From positions 1 to 64,000 of IMG/VR virus record IMGVR_UViG_3300017963_000190: 64,000 bases of DNA. The stretch is one strand, 5' to 3'. Every line of letters begins with the position of its first letter. Positions within the stretch are counted from its first letter, which is position 1. The notes below the pieces were generated by a model. It was not told where the DNA came from. It made no database searches and saw only the letters and a program-made list of their open reading frames with translations. Origin of the DNA: a virus. Shown here piece by piece: positions 53,448 through 61,425 of this stretch. The translations under genes and the position numbers were made by a program.

Positions 53448-53731
53448 TGTCTGTGTCCTTTCTTTTGTTGATCTGCCGCGGCCTGCATCTCAGCCAAGGT
53501 GCTGAATACCTCTGCAAACTCCTCAGGAGCATCAGGTGACATAATGTGCACCTTGTCTATTTCATCTCGATAGGCGACCGTGCGCACCACTGTAGGTGTT
53601 TTCGACGGCGGTATTTGGTGCATGGCATACAGCGCATCACGGAACTCTATGAATGGATGGTCGATGGCTAGCTGAAGCTGCCCAAGCTTACCGCCTTTTC
53701 CGATATCGCCACGGCACAGTATGTAGTACAT
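53444..53731 (-). CDS. hypothetical protein
   Basis: A 95-residue protein. The start at 53731 shares its A with the upstream stop (TAATG). Function unknown. Confidence 0.7.
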   Translation of the reverse strand: MYYILCRGDIGKGGKLGQLQLAIDHPFIEFRDALYAMHQIPPSKTPTVVRTVAYRDEIDKVHIMSPDAPEEFAEVFSTLAEMQAAADQQKKGHRQ

Positions 53732-54129
53732 TATCGTTGGAGCTCCAAAACTTCTGCGTTGTCCATTGCCTTCTCGATGTGATCCCACAGGTCGGGAGAC
53801 TCAGACAGCCATCCTACCAAGTGGTCAAGGTGCCTGCGGGGCCACCCGTACTTGGTGTACGCTACGATGGAGTAGGAGAAGCTCCTAAGCAGGAACTCCT
53901 GCACATGCTCTGGAAGCTCTTCCCACTTTTCTGTTTCCTTGAGCATCTGTTGTTGCATGCCCACTCGTGTACATAGTACAACATCCCCAGCAAGAATTCG
54001 CCGCATACGTCGTTGTTGTAGCCAAGGCTGAATCCATCGGTTGACGTGCCCAAGCGTGCGCCCGATGACCACGTAGGCTAAGCCAACCGCGAGGATGATT
54101 AGGACGTAAAAGAAAATGGAGTTGTTCAT
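53731..54129 (-). CDS. single-span membrane protein
   Basis: A 132-residue protein. Residues 4-22 (SIFFYVLIILAVGLAYVVIG) form a signal-anchor; the rest is basic then helical. Function unknown. Confidence 0.75.
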   Translation of the reverse strand: MNNSIFFYVLIILAVGLAYVVIGRTLGHVNRWIQPWLQQRRMRRILAGDVVLCTRVGMQQQMLKETEKWEELPEHVQEFLLRSFSYSIVAYTKYGWPRRHLDHLVGWLSESPDLWDHIEKAMDNAEVLELQR

Positions 54130-54161
54130 GTCGTCTCCTCGCGCTCAATCCTTCTGGGTTT

Positions 54162-54190
54162 AGCATAAGCTGGCTTGATGTCACCGTCAA
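54162..54190 (-). promoter_or_regulatory. promoter
   Basis: TTGACG-17-TATGCT. Confidence 0.65.
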
Positions 54191-54202
54191 GTTCGCTGGC
54201 AA

Positions 54203-54760
54203 CTAGTTTGCGTCCGAGGGGTCTGGTTTGGGAAGGGTTGAAGAGAGACCAAGCCCGCTGTTGAGCAGCGTGGCGAAATCCAATGGGTTGCCTAATAGCT
54301 CACCGTCTAGCATATCCTTGAGCGGCATTTTAGTCGGCCCCTTCGCCATAACTTCCAGCAAGGAGCCAAGTGGAATGCGTAGGGGTTTCGTGTCCGAGGC
54401 GATCCGTCCACGAAGGTTTTCGTAGATCAGAACTCGCGCCAGCAGTGCAGGCTCTTCGCCTTCCATTGAGTGAGTTATCAAGGTCAAGACGTATGCGTTA
54501 GTAGCGCTGAGCAGCTCACAAAACGCTTCCGCTTCGTCTTGGTCAAGTGGGAACATGCACACCACGGCATCCTGATCACGGACGAGCGCCATGTGCCCTG
54601 GCTGTTCCGAGTCTACTACCTGGAGACGTTCTGGTGCGAAGGACGCCACCTCGGCGATGCTTAGCTTTGAGGGTGGGAATATCACGGTAATGGCGGGGTA
54701 TTCCACGCCACCGAAGGCGTGAACGTTGAGTTGTAGGCTCGCGTCTGTTGGTATTTCCAT
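54203..54760 (-). CDS. hypothetical protein
   Basis: A 185-residue alpha/beta protein without recognised family. Single-gene unit with its own promoter. Confidence 0.75.
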   Translation of the reverse strand: MEIPTDASLQLNVHAFGGVEYPAITVIFPPSKLSIAEVASFAPERLQVVDSEQPGHMALVRDQDAVVCMFPLDQDEAEAFCELLSATNAYVLTLITHSMEGEEPALLARVLIYENLRGRIASDTKPLRIPLGSLLEVMAKGPTKMPLKDMLDGELLGNPLDFATLLNSGLGLSSTLPKPDPSDAN

Positions 54761-54796
54761 GTGGGCGCTCCGTTTCTGTAGTTTGCTTACGTTAAT

Positions 54797-54824
54797 AGTG
54801 TAATCAGCGCCCTATCTGTGTCAA
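54797..54824 (-). promoter_or_regulatory. promoter
   Basis: TTGACA-16-TACACT. Confidence 0.65.
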
Positions 54825-55138
54825 GCCTGCCCTCTTTCTACTCTGTAGAGCTCGCTGCGGAGCAGGAATACGTCACGTAGCATGTCGAACCGTTCTTTGT
54901 AGGGGATCATTCGGAGAAAAGCCAGGAGCTCTTTTTTGTAGGGCAGTACGATTCCGAAGGTCATGAACTCCCGGCCATCTTCTGTTTCAATCACAGGAAC
55001 CACTTGCCCCATCTGACCGACGTGGGCAAACTTTGTGATGTGCCCAACCGAGATCGGTTGATCCTCATTGGACACAATCATCACCTTTCCTTTTAGTAGG
55101 TCTGTACAGTATGTGTGGATTTCGTCTACCGGGATCAT
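54821..55138 (-). CDS. hypothetical protein
   Basis: A 105-residue protein with a beta-rich centre (KVMIVSNEDQPISVGHITKF). A hairpin (CACTGCTCC/GGAGCAGTG, 55161-55190) lies between it and the upstream gene. Confidence 0.7.
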   Translation of the reverse strand: MIPVDEIHTYCTDLLKGKVMIVSNEDQPISVGHITKFAHVGQMGQVVPVIETEDGREFMTFGIVLPYKKELLAFLRMIPYKERFDMLRDVFLLRSELYRVERGQA

Positions 55139-55196
55139 GGTTCCCCTCCCCGCCTGAGATGGAGCAGTGGGGGATTTACCTCACTGCTCCTGTTTT

Positions 55197-56054
55197 TCAG
55201 TCGATGAGCAGGAAAGGGCTATCGCCGTTCTCCGTGGCAGTCAGGTAACTCGGCAACTCCTCCCCTTCCTCATCAGCGGCATCCTCCAGCAGGATACCAG
55301 CTCCCCGTTCCTCTGCATGCGCTTCCATCAACCGACGCTGCAGCAGCTCATTGTCAACGTCGTCCAGCTGCGAGCCGGGCTCCATCAGTGCGAAGCGCGC
55401 GAAGTCGATGCTGGAGGTGTTCATACGGTCCTGTACCTGCTTGAGGTCCTCTCCGTGCTTCTCCAGGCTTTTACGTACGTCGATAGCCTGAGCCTTGGCA
55501 TTTGCCACCGCGCGCTGCAGGAAGTCTGCCGCGTCTTCTGGCAACACCATATCGTAACCTCTGAGTCTGGTCACGACGCTGCGGATGCTTTTGTAGTCAG
55601 CGTTTTTGACTGCCACTTTCAGCTCGTCCACCAAGCCGCGCAGATCCACCAGCATATCCTGTAGCACTTCCTCGTTTTCACCTTCCACCTTCCAGCGCGC
55701 CACGCGAAAACGAATTACAGAGTGCTGGGCTTCCTGGTTGAACTTGTCAATTTTTACGGTCCATTTGCGCACCGCTTTATCGATCTCCCTGCGCGAGTCG
55801 CGGGTGCAGAAAATACCCAGATCCCCAGGGACACCCAGATTAGCGATGGCTCGTTTGATACGGTTGCGCAGCGCTTGAGCTTTGTTGTACTCGGCTCGGT
55901 TCTGGATCACCCGGTCTGTGGTCCAGGTGGCCTCCTCCCGCTCGTCTTCTGTGACGACGTCTTCATCCGACCGCCTGTAGGTAAGCCCGCCGTGCACGCT
56001 GCAGCGCACGTTCAGCAGGTAGCATGGTTTCATTTTCTTATAGGTGGTTGGCAT
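55197..56054 (-). CDS. helical hypothetical protein
   Basis: A 285-residue, mostly helical protein with an acidic C-terminus (DAADEEGEELPS). Directly downstream of the AAA+ ATPase gene; its size and charge would suit an adaptor or substrate of that motor (inference). GAACGGAGGTAACCA precedes the start. Confidence 0.75.
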   Translation of the reverse strand: MPTTYKKMKPCYLLNVRCSVHGGLTYRRSDEDVVTEDEREEATWTTDRVIQNRAEYNKAQALRNRIKRAIANLGVPGDLGIFCTRDSRREIDKAVRKWTVKIDKFNQEAQHSVIRFRVARWKVEGENEEVLQDMLVDLRGLVDELKVAVKNADYKSIRSVVTRLRGYDMVLPEDAADFLQRAVANAKAQAIDVRKSLEKHGEDLKQVQDRMNTSSIDFARFALMEPGSQLDDVDNELLQRRLMEAHAEERGAGILLEDAADEEGEELPSYLTATENGDSPFLLID

Positions 56055-56101
56055 TGGTTACCTCCGTTCACTGTGGTCTGTTTTGCCTGTGTCCTGTACA
56101 G

Positions 56102-56130
56102 AGTATAAACAGCGGGAGCGTCCGTGTAAA
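56102..56130 (-). promoter_or_regulatory. promoter inside hairpin
   Basis: TTTACA-17-TATACT. The -35 lies in the loop of the hairpin 56111-56146. Confidence 0.6.
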
Positions 56131-56146
56131 GTTTGACGCTCCCGCT
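56111..56146 (-). terminator. hairpin overlapping a promoter
   Basis: Perfect 10-bp arms AGCGGGAGCG/CGCTCCCGCT, 3' of the AAA+ gene. It combines a terminator-like stem with the next promoter. Confidence 0.65.
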
Positions 56147-56154
56147 ATGGTGAT

Positions 56155-57810
56155 TTAGTTGGCGTCGGTGGGAACGAAGACTTGGCGGTAGTCGTCCACA
56201 TCGATGTTGGAGGCTTCTGGATCGTTGGGATCGTTGGCTTTGCGCTGCTTAGCACCCCACTGGCGCACACGTTCCAGGGTGCCGTCTCCCTGCCAACCTT
56301 CGAGGACTGGACGGATCAGCTTGGAAGCATTGACGACGTCTTCCTCGGTCAAGGCCCGGTCTTCGTAGTTGGCAAGCATGAGAGCATCCGTCACAGCCTG
56401 CTCAACCTCAGCTGGGGTGTATCCAGCAAGCTGTTTGGCGACCTGTCCAAAGTCCAGCTCCAGCTCAGAGACGAGCTTGTCTGCGGCTACTGAGCGCCAC
56501 TTTTTGGAGATGACACTAAGAACCTTCACTCGATCCGCGGTGTTAGGTACATCGATCCAGAATTTGGTGTCGAAGCGGCCGGCGCGGAAGAACTCCGCGG
56601 GTACCTTCAACGGATCATTGGCGGTACCGATGATGTAGATGGGTTTGTCAACTTCTGCCAACCAAGTCAGAAAATCATTACCAACGCGCGCCGTCGTGCC
56701 GCCGTCCGTCTCCGATGCACCCCCGCCGAATCCCTGCAGGCCCTTCTCGATCTCATCGATCCACAGGATGCAGGGAGCCAGCGCTTCCACCACCTGGCGG
56801 GCCTGGCGCCAGTTACTCTCAGATTGCCCCTGGAATTTTCCAAAGAGCGCGCCAATGTTCAGCCGGATGACCGGCAGCTTCCAGGCAATGCCTACGCATT
56901 TTGCGGTGAGGCTCTTGCCCACGCCAGGAGGTCCGGCGAAAAGGGCGCCACGTGGGCGTGGGGTCTTCGTTTCGCGCTGTGAGAGCACGAAAGAGGAGTG
57001 GGCGATGATCAGGTAGTCCTTGAGCAGGTCAAGGCCACCGATGTCATCCATACCCGAAAGCAGGGGCTCAATCCATTCTAGCGCTTCGCTCTTGAGGAGT
57101 GCGCGCTTTGACTTCAAGAGCACCTCAGGCTCCACCGTGCCTACCTCAGCCAGCGAAACAGCTAGGGCCTGCTGCGCCTGCTGGTCTTCCAGACCAACCA
57201 ACGCGTCCAGCACCTGGTCCATTTTACCCTCTGCCTCGATTGCCTTTTGGATACGGTCACCCGCTTCGCCAGGAATAGATTCCACCATACCGGTGACAGT
57301 GCGCCGCAGCTCCTCTCGGTTTGGCAATGCCAGCTCCACCTCAATGAATTCCTGTGGCGCCGCTTCTTTGTCCACCACCACTACCTGCACCCAGTCCTGT
57401 GGCTTAGATGAGCGTGCCTGCTTGGCCAGGTCTTTGAGCAGCCGGGCAGCCTGGAGTCGGTTGGGAGAGTTTTCAGCGATGTGGCCGGAGAGATCTTCCA
57501 TGATGACCATGATCGGCCCACCGCGTTTGAAGTCGATCAGGTACTCAAGGATGCCGTCGGCCTGCTGGTCCAGTGGACCGAAGGCTGGGTTTTTGCACAG
57601 CGTGGCCAGGTCCGTACGCGGCTTCGTGTCTTTACCAACCTCCAGGAGGCCAGTGGACGACTTCCAAATAAACACACTCCGGAACTTCAGTGCGGCTGCC
57701 GCTCCAATGAGGTGCCCCTCAGCTCGCTTTTCTTCGTTGGTGCGCGCCCAGATAAGGCCGGAGCGGGCGCGGATGAGCATCTGAACTGTGTTGGAGAATT
57801 TCTTACACAT
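56155..57810 (-). CDS. Ycf46-like AAA+ ATPase
   Basis: A 551-residue protein. The N-terminal 230 residues resemble the RecA-like degenerate half of Ycf46. The AAA+ core follows: Walker A GPPGVGKSL (about 300-308), IRLNIGALFGKFQGQSE (pore-like loop), Walker B CILWIDEIEKGL (about 352), sensor 1 IIGTAN, arginine finger FRAGRFD and a lid domain with GYTPAEVEQAV. Ycf46-type ATPases occur in plastids, cyanobacteria and phages, and are FtsH/Cdc48-related without protease. It would act as a remodelling motor in the cytoplasm. Confidence 0.85.
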   Translation of the reverse strand: MCKKFSNTVQMLIRARSGLIWARTNEEKRAEGHLIGAAAALKFRSVFIWKSSTGLLEVGKDTKPRTDLATLCKNPAFGPLDQQADGILEYLIDFKRGGPIMVIMEDLSGHIAENSPNRLQAARLLKDLAKQARSSKPQDWVQVVVVDKEAAPQEFIEVELALPNREELRRTVTGMVESIPGEAGDRIQKAIEAEGKMDQVLDALVGLEDQQAQQALAVSLAEVGTVEPEVLLKSKRALLKSEALEWIEPLLSGMDDIGGLDLLKDYLIIAHSSFVLSQRETKTPRPRGALFAGPPGVGKSLTAKCVGIAWKLPVIRLNIGALFGKFQGQSESNWRQARQVVEALAPCILWIDEIEKGLQGFGGGASETDGGTTARVGNDFLTWLAEVDKPIYIIGTANDPLKVPAEFFRAGRFDTKFWIDVPNTADRVKVLSVISKKWRSVAADKLVSELELDFGQVAKQLAGYTPAEVEQAVTDALMLANYEDRALTEEDVVNASKLIRPVLEGWQGDGTLERVRQWGAKQRKANDPNDPEASNIDVDDYRQVFVPTDAN

Positions 57811-57845
57811 CGTCGTTACCTCCGTTGGCGTTAACTTCTAGGCAA

Positions 57846-57874
57846 ACTATAATCGGAGGTATTGACCGCGTCAA
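57846..57874 (-). promoter_or_regulatory. promoter
   Basis: TTGACG-17-TATAGT. Drives the AAA+ gene. Confidence 0.7.
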
Positions 57875-57887
57875 GTTTGACGTCGTA

Positions 57888-58190
57888 TTATTTTTGATGC
57901 ATCGCGTTGTGCATGTGCACGAAGTTAGTGCCCTGCATTTGGGCCTGCTGCACTGCGCGCCGAAAAGCAGGGTGGTTACGTTCCTGTAGAGCTGCCATCA
58001 CGCAGACATCCTTCATCCCATTGGGAAGGGCAGCGCCCACCAGGCGTACTGCGCCATTGGGCATTTTTACGACGCGGGCTGTGCCTTGGGCTAAAGCTTC
58101 CTCGATTTTGGCGAGCGCTTTGCGCCTAGCAGCTTCCTCGCACCGACGTTGCGCTGCTTGCATTTCTTGTAGTCTTCTGTCACACGGCAT
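57888..58190 (-). CDS. hypothetical protein
   Basis: A 100-residue protein: basic helical first half (AQRRCEEAARRKALAKIEEA) and a beta-turn second half. Function unknown. Confidence 0.7.
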   Translation of the reverse strand: MPCDRRLQEMQAAQRRCEEAARRKALAKIEEALAQGTARVVKMPNGAVRLVGAALPNGMKDVCVMAALQERNHPAFRRAVQQAQMQGTNFVHMHNAMHQK

Positions 58191-58213
58191 GTCGTACCTC
58201 CTTCATCACGCAA

Positions 58214-58242
58214 AGGATAATCTGGTAGCCATGTGGTGTCAA
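58214..58242 (-). promoter_or_regulatory. promoter
   Basis: TTGACA-17-TATCCT. Confidence 0.7.
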
Positions 58243-58356
58243 GCCTGTGTGCGGACGTACTAGGGGTATTAGGGGGTAGGGTTACACCCTTTAAGGTAAT
58301 AGATTTACAAAGAGGGCGGGGATGGCCAGCAGGAAAGCCAACCGACTGGAAATGGA

Positions 58357-58368
58357 TTTTGTGTAGAG
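58357..58368 (+). repeat. TTTTGTGTAGAG, variant motif
   Basis: One mismatch to TTTTGTATAGAG, 4 bp 3' of the gene ending at 58372. Confidence 0.5.
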
Positions 58369-58371
58369 AGG

Positions 58372-58713
58372 CTACATGCCTCCCATACCCTTGTGCCCCA
58401 CGATGGTGTTGGCCTGATCCAGCAGTTCTGTTGCTTGCTCTTTGATCTCTTCCGCAAACTTCGGCGCATTGGTCACCAGCGTCTGCAAAATAGATACTGC
58501 CTTGGTGGCCATTTGCGGGTTCTCGGCCAGAAGAGCTTGGTGTGCCTGAGTGAGCGTCTTGTCGATGATCTTTACCGCTTCTGTCATGCTACGCCGTAGC
58601 TTGTCAGAGTCAGTTTCATACGCTTGTAAAAACTGCTGCAGCTGCGCAGTCTTGGTTTGCTTCCGGTACAGGACTCCACCAACACGAATGGCGTCTGCAG
58701 GTTTGTCTGCCAT
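58372..58713 (-). CDS. helical hypothetical protein
   Basis: A 113-residue, mostly helical protein (DKLRRSMTEAVKIIDKTLTQ). It ends GHKGMGGM. No family recognised. Confidence 0.75.
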   Translation of the reverse strand: MADKPADAIRVGGVLYRKQTKTAQLQQFLQAYETDSDKLRRSMTEAVKIIDKTLTQAHQALLAENPQMATKAVSILQTLVTNAPKFAEEIKEQATELLDQANTIVGHKGMGGM

Positions 58714-58819
58714 GGCTAAATCCTTCCTGATAGTCGTCTGGATTATCCGACGAACGGTTCACGTTGTTTTGGGATGATCAGTATATAGTAATCAGGAAGT
58801 GAAGAGACGCAGGAATGAA

Positions 58820-59218
58820 TCAGGCAGCTTTTTCTTCGGCACGCAGCTCCTTACGCACGCGAGCATGGATTTCTTTTGCAGATTTCTTACCCAGCTCATG
58901 CAGGGATATCAGCGATACCGCCCACAAGATGAAGCGCGTATGCGGAATCATCATGCGCTTCGCGGCGGCTTGGGTGAGCTCCAGATCTTGCGGGTACATG
59001 GTGATGGTGACCATCTTGCGGTCCCGCTCGTCCGGCTCGAACCATTCCGGAAGAAGTTTGAGGGACTTTCCGGAGTTGAAAATACCATTGGCTGCCTCTG
59101 TTGCGCAGGAGGCTATGAACTGGGCCCGTGACATCTGGGTGCGGTTGCAGGCTGCAGTGATGATCTCTCTCATCTGTCTGGGAACACGGATTGACAGTGT
59201 GGTTACGCTATCGGACAT
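58820..59218 (-). CDS. tandem ribbon-helix-helix protein
   Basis: A 132-residue protein. TTLSIRVPRQMREIITAACN with MSRAQFIASC and, 50 residues later, MVTITMYPQDLELTQAAAK with IPHTRFILWA are two ribbon-helix-helix units (strand, helix, helix). Arc/MetJ-type proteins bind DNA as dimers; two units in one chain could bind as a monomer. Possible repressor of this region (inference). GGAGAGAAAGC precedes the start. Confidence 0.75.
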   Translation of the reverse strand: MSDSVTTLSIRVPRQMREIITAACNRTQMSRAQFIASCATEAANGIFNSGKSLKLLPEWFEPDERDRKMVTITMYPQDLELTQAAAKRMMIPHTRFILWAVSLISLHELGKKSAKEIHARVRKELRAEEKAA

Positions 59219-59246
59219 GCTTTCTCTCCTAATCAGTACTAGGACT

Positions 59247-59275
59247 AGCATAATCATTGGACATTACAGCGTCAA
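59247..59275 (-). promoter_or_regulatory. promoter
   Basis: TTGACG-17-TATGCT. Confidence 0.65.
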
Positions 59276-59291
59276 GTTATTTTATTGGATT

Positions 59292-59537
59292 TCAAGGTTC
59301 GGAGAGGAGACGGTCGTCGGATTTGATGCGAACAGTGGCGACATCGCCTGTAGTATTGGTGAGATAGACCTCAGTCTCTCCCCACCAGTAGCGGCAGTCT
59401 TCGAGCTCCGAGTCGATCCTGCCGCAGGCTCTCCGCACCACGTTCAGGTCGGCTTGGTTGCCTCGCGTGATGAAGTGCGCCGGGCGAAAGGTTTTCTTGT
59501 TGACGATCTCGATACGGCGATTAGGGACGGGGCGCAC
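59292..59537 (-). CDS. hypothetical protein, GTG start within hairpin loop
   Basis: An 81-residue protein. The GTG at 59537 is the only usable start, and it lies in the loop of the hairpin at 59524-59557, so translation may be controlled by structure. Basic N-terminus, mixed rest. Downstream partner of parB. Confidence 0.55.
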   Translation of the reverse strand: MRPVPNRRIEIVNKKTFRPAHFITRGNQADLNVVRRACGRIDSELEDCRYWWGETEVYLTNTTGDVATVRIKSDDRLLSEP

Positions 59538-59557
59538 AGTAACTGCTGCCCCGTCCC
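59524..59557 (-). promoter_or_regulatory. hairpin around a start codon
   Basis: Perfect 10-bp arms GGGACGGGGC/GCCCCGTCCC between parB and the next gene; the loop holds the GTG start. Confidence 0.6.
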
Positions 59558-59566
59558 TGGTGTCTG

Positions 59567-60616
59567 CTACTCGTCGTCGAACAGACTCGCCATCGCCGAA
59601 GGGACCGCGGCGTCAACCTCCTGCTCATCGTCTGGGTCCTCATCCATGACGTCGTCATCGTCCACCATTTGCTCCTCAGGCGCTTCCGTTTCCACCGCCT
59701 GTGTCTCCACAGGCTCCTCGGTTTCCTCAACCCCAGAAGTTTCCTGCACCTCCTCAGCGTCATCTGCGGGGCGCCGCAGTTTCAGCTGCTCAGCGCATGC
59801 AGTCAGGAGCGCATCGCGGTCGGATTCCCCTGTCGCATAGCTCAGCGCCAGCATGACCAGCTCCCGAGCAGTGTACACATCGACGGTGTCCTCTTCCACC
59901 TCCTTGGTGGATAGTGCTGCCACTACCTTGCGCAGCTCCTTCTTGCCAGGGCGCACTGCTGTTCCAGTGATACCTGATGCCGCCTTGGTAGTCTTGGACT
60001 TCTTGCCGCCGGCAGCCTCGATGACACGCTGGACAGCTCGGGGCTGCGCAGCCTCTTTCTTCTTGCGGGCGATCATCAGCGCCGCACTAATAGTGATTTT
60101 GTTACCGTCGACTGCCTGGAGGACTGCCTTCGCGGCACCCGCCAGAGTAATCATTTGGTCTACCCAACCGGGACTGCGGTGGAAGCACTCACCGATTTCT
60201 TTGGAGTCCAGCCCACGTTGCTGATACCGCTGCACCAGGCCGATCTTCTCTGCATAGGTGAGGTCATCCTTGTCCAAGAAGGACTTGGTCATCATGTCCT
60301 CGGCCTGTTCCTCGTTCACATGGAACACGCGCAAAGGAATGGAGATCTTCGCGTTCGGGTCCTTCTCGAAAACCTTGCGCAGGGCTCGGATCCGGCGCTC
60401 ACCGTCGATCAGGATGAAGGGCTGCTCTTTGTTCGCACGGTCCGGCCGCACCCACAGCGCATCGTACAGGCCGTTCTCGGCAATGTCCTCGGCGAGCTCT
60501 GCGATGCGTCGGAACCGCTTGCGTGCGTTGAATCCTTTGCGCACCTGGACCAGTCCGGGGTGATCGATTGAGTAACCGCGGCTGCGATGCACGCCTTCAG
60601 GTAGTTTCTGTCCCAT
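59567..60616 (-). CDS. parB: ParB-like partition/CTPase protein
   Basis: A 349-residue protein. The N-terminal ParB/Srx domain has NARKRFRRIAELAEDIAENG, FILIDGERRIRAL (GERRxRA box II, about residues 68-80), the middle has an HTH (GLDSKEIGECFHRSPGWVDQ, about 134-153), and the C-terminus is a long Glu/Asp-rich tail. ParB proteins load on centromere sites as CTP-dependent clamps. No ParA gene is in the window. The acidic tail is longer than usual. Confidence 0.88.
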   Translation of the reverse strand: MGQKLPEGVHRSRGYSIDHPGLVQVRKGFNARKRFRRIAELAEDIAENGLYDALWVRPDRANKEQPFILIDGERRIRALRKVFEKDPNAKISIPLRVFHVNEEQAEDMMTKSFLDKDDLTYAEKIGLVQRYQQRGLDSKEIGECFHRSPGWVDQMITLAGAAKAVLQAVDGNKITISAALMIARKKKEAAQPRAVQRVIEAAGGKKSKTTKAASGITGTAVRPGKKELRKVVAALSTKEVEEDTVDVYTARELVMLALSYATGESDRDALLTACAEQLKLRRPADDAEEVQETSGVEETEEPVETQAVETEAPEEQMVDDDDVMDEDPDDEQEVDAAVPSAMASLFDDE

Positions 60617-60674
60617 AAGTAATCCTCCGTTCGTAATTGGGTCGCTGTGCGACCGTTTTTGTTTTCACGTTTTG

Positions 60675-60703
60675 AGCTTAACCAGCTCGGTTGCGCGTGT
60701 AAA
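60675..60703 (-). promoter_or_regulatory. promoter of parB
   Basis: TTTACA-17-TAAGCT. Confidence 0.5.
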
Positions 60704-60718
60704 GGTAGCCGGTCAAAT

Positions 60719-60964
60719 TTATTTTGCCGGCAGCTCCAGACGCCCCTCGGCGAAAGCGATGGCGGTTTCGAGCATCAGGATCAACTCCTTGGTCTTCTCA
60801 ACCGTCATGGTTCCAGTGCCTGACACGTTGACGCCATTGAACGCGCGCCTTCCCGGCCGTTCAGGGACTCTTTGTACGGCTACCTGAATCTCCACGTTGC
60901 CTGTGTTATCGGTGGCCAGCGTTACTAGCTCATCGTTGAATGTGTTGGTTCTGATTTCTGCCAT
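60719..60964 (-). CDS. hypothetical protein
   Basis: An 81-residue beta-then-helix protein that parallels the 46441-46662 protein in layout and ending. AGGAGG precedes the start. Function unknown. Confidence 0.75.
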   Translation of the reverse strand: MAEIRTNTFNDELVTLATDNTGNVEIQVAVQRVPERPGRRAFNGVNVSGTGTMTVEKTKELILMLETAIAFAEGRLELPAK

Positions 60965-60984
60965 AACACACCTCCTGTGTGTTT

Positions 60985-61012
60985 AGTATAAGCCGCTCTG
61001 ATACGCTGTCAA
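60985..61012 (-). promoter_or_regulatory. promoter
   Basis: TTGACA-16-TATACT with dyad TTGACAGCGTATCAG. Confidence 0.75.
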
Positions 61013-61031
61013 TATTGAAAGGCAAATTTTT

Positions 61032-61238
61032 TTACATCCCGAAGAATGTGCTGAGGTGGTCATCCATGCGTCGCCTGAGCTCAGCCTCCATCGTTGGGAT
61101 CGTCTCTGGTGAGAATGAAACGACACCAGTCTGAGACAGATCCTGCATCGTTCTGATCGTGTCCACGAGCTCCGCATCAGTCATCGTTTTGAAGTAGCCC
61201 CGTACTGTCGTTGCATATTTAATTTGATCGTGATTCAT
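61032..61238 (-). CDS. hypothetical helical protein
   Basis: A 68-residue protein (MTDAELVDTIRTMQDLSQTG near the middle) with an ACGGAGAAATTACG ribosome site. Its 5' leader carries the tRNA-like element, so the two share one transcript. Confidence 0.7.
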   Translation of the reverse strand: MNHDQIKYATTVRGYFKTMTDAELVDTIRTMQDLSQTGVVSFSPETIPTMEAELRRRMDDHLSTFFGM

Positions 61239-61265
61239 CGTAATTTCTCCGTTGTCAGTTAAAAT

Positions 61266-61389
61266 GGGAGCGCCGGGAGTCGAACCCAGATCAGAAGAGC
61301 TTGATGAACGGAGGTAAATCGATAACCAAGCCGCGAAGCTCCACGTGTCGGTCGAGGAGTGGTGCTTTTCCGATAGACCACCTCGCTCC
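61266..61389 (-). tRNA. tRNA-like structure, atypical (123 nt)
   Basis: Minus strand: acceptor arms GGAGCG and CGCTCC pair, and CTGGG-TTCGACT-CCCGG is a textbook T arm next to the 3' acceptor strand. A GTGGT/ACCAC stem could be the D arm. The anticodon region is enlarged (about 35 extra nt) and held by GAGCT/AGCTC, with TTCATCA (CAT) on its 3' side. That insert reads TTACCTCCGTTC, the complement of the region 3 ribosome site. Pseudo-tRNA, intron-like insertion or leader control element. Confidence 0.5.
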
Positions 61390-61396
61390 TGGGCAA

Positions 61397-61425
61397 AGGA
61401 TAAGCAGATGATACTACAGCGTCAA
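61397..61425 (-). promoter_or_regulatory. promoter
   Basis: TTGACG-17-TATCCT; starts the tRNA-like leader and the gene ending at 61032. Confidence 0.7.

Noticed and set aside
58248-58288. A 24th element at the GGGTTACACCC near 58.28 kb
   Set aside because: No TTGAC or TGGTAACGCG part, palindrome broken, and the distance to the promoter (about 5 bp) is out of phase.
61298-61408. Plus-strand gene after AACGGAGGTAAATCG with an ATA start
   Set aside because: No plus-strand promoter and only 29 codons; the same DNA forms the tRNA-like structure on the other strand.
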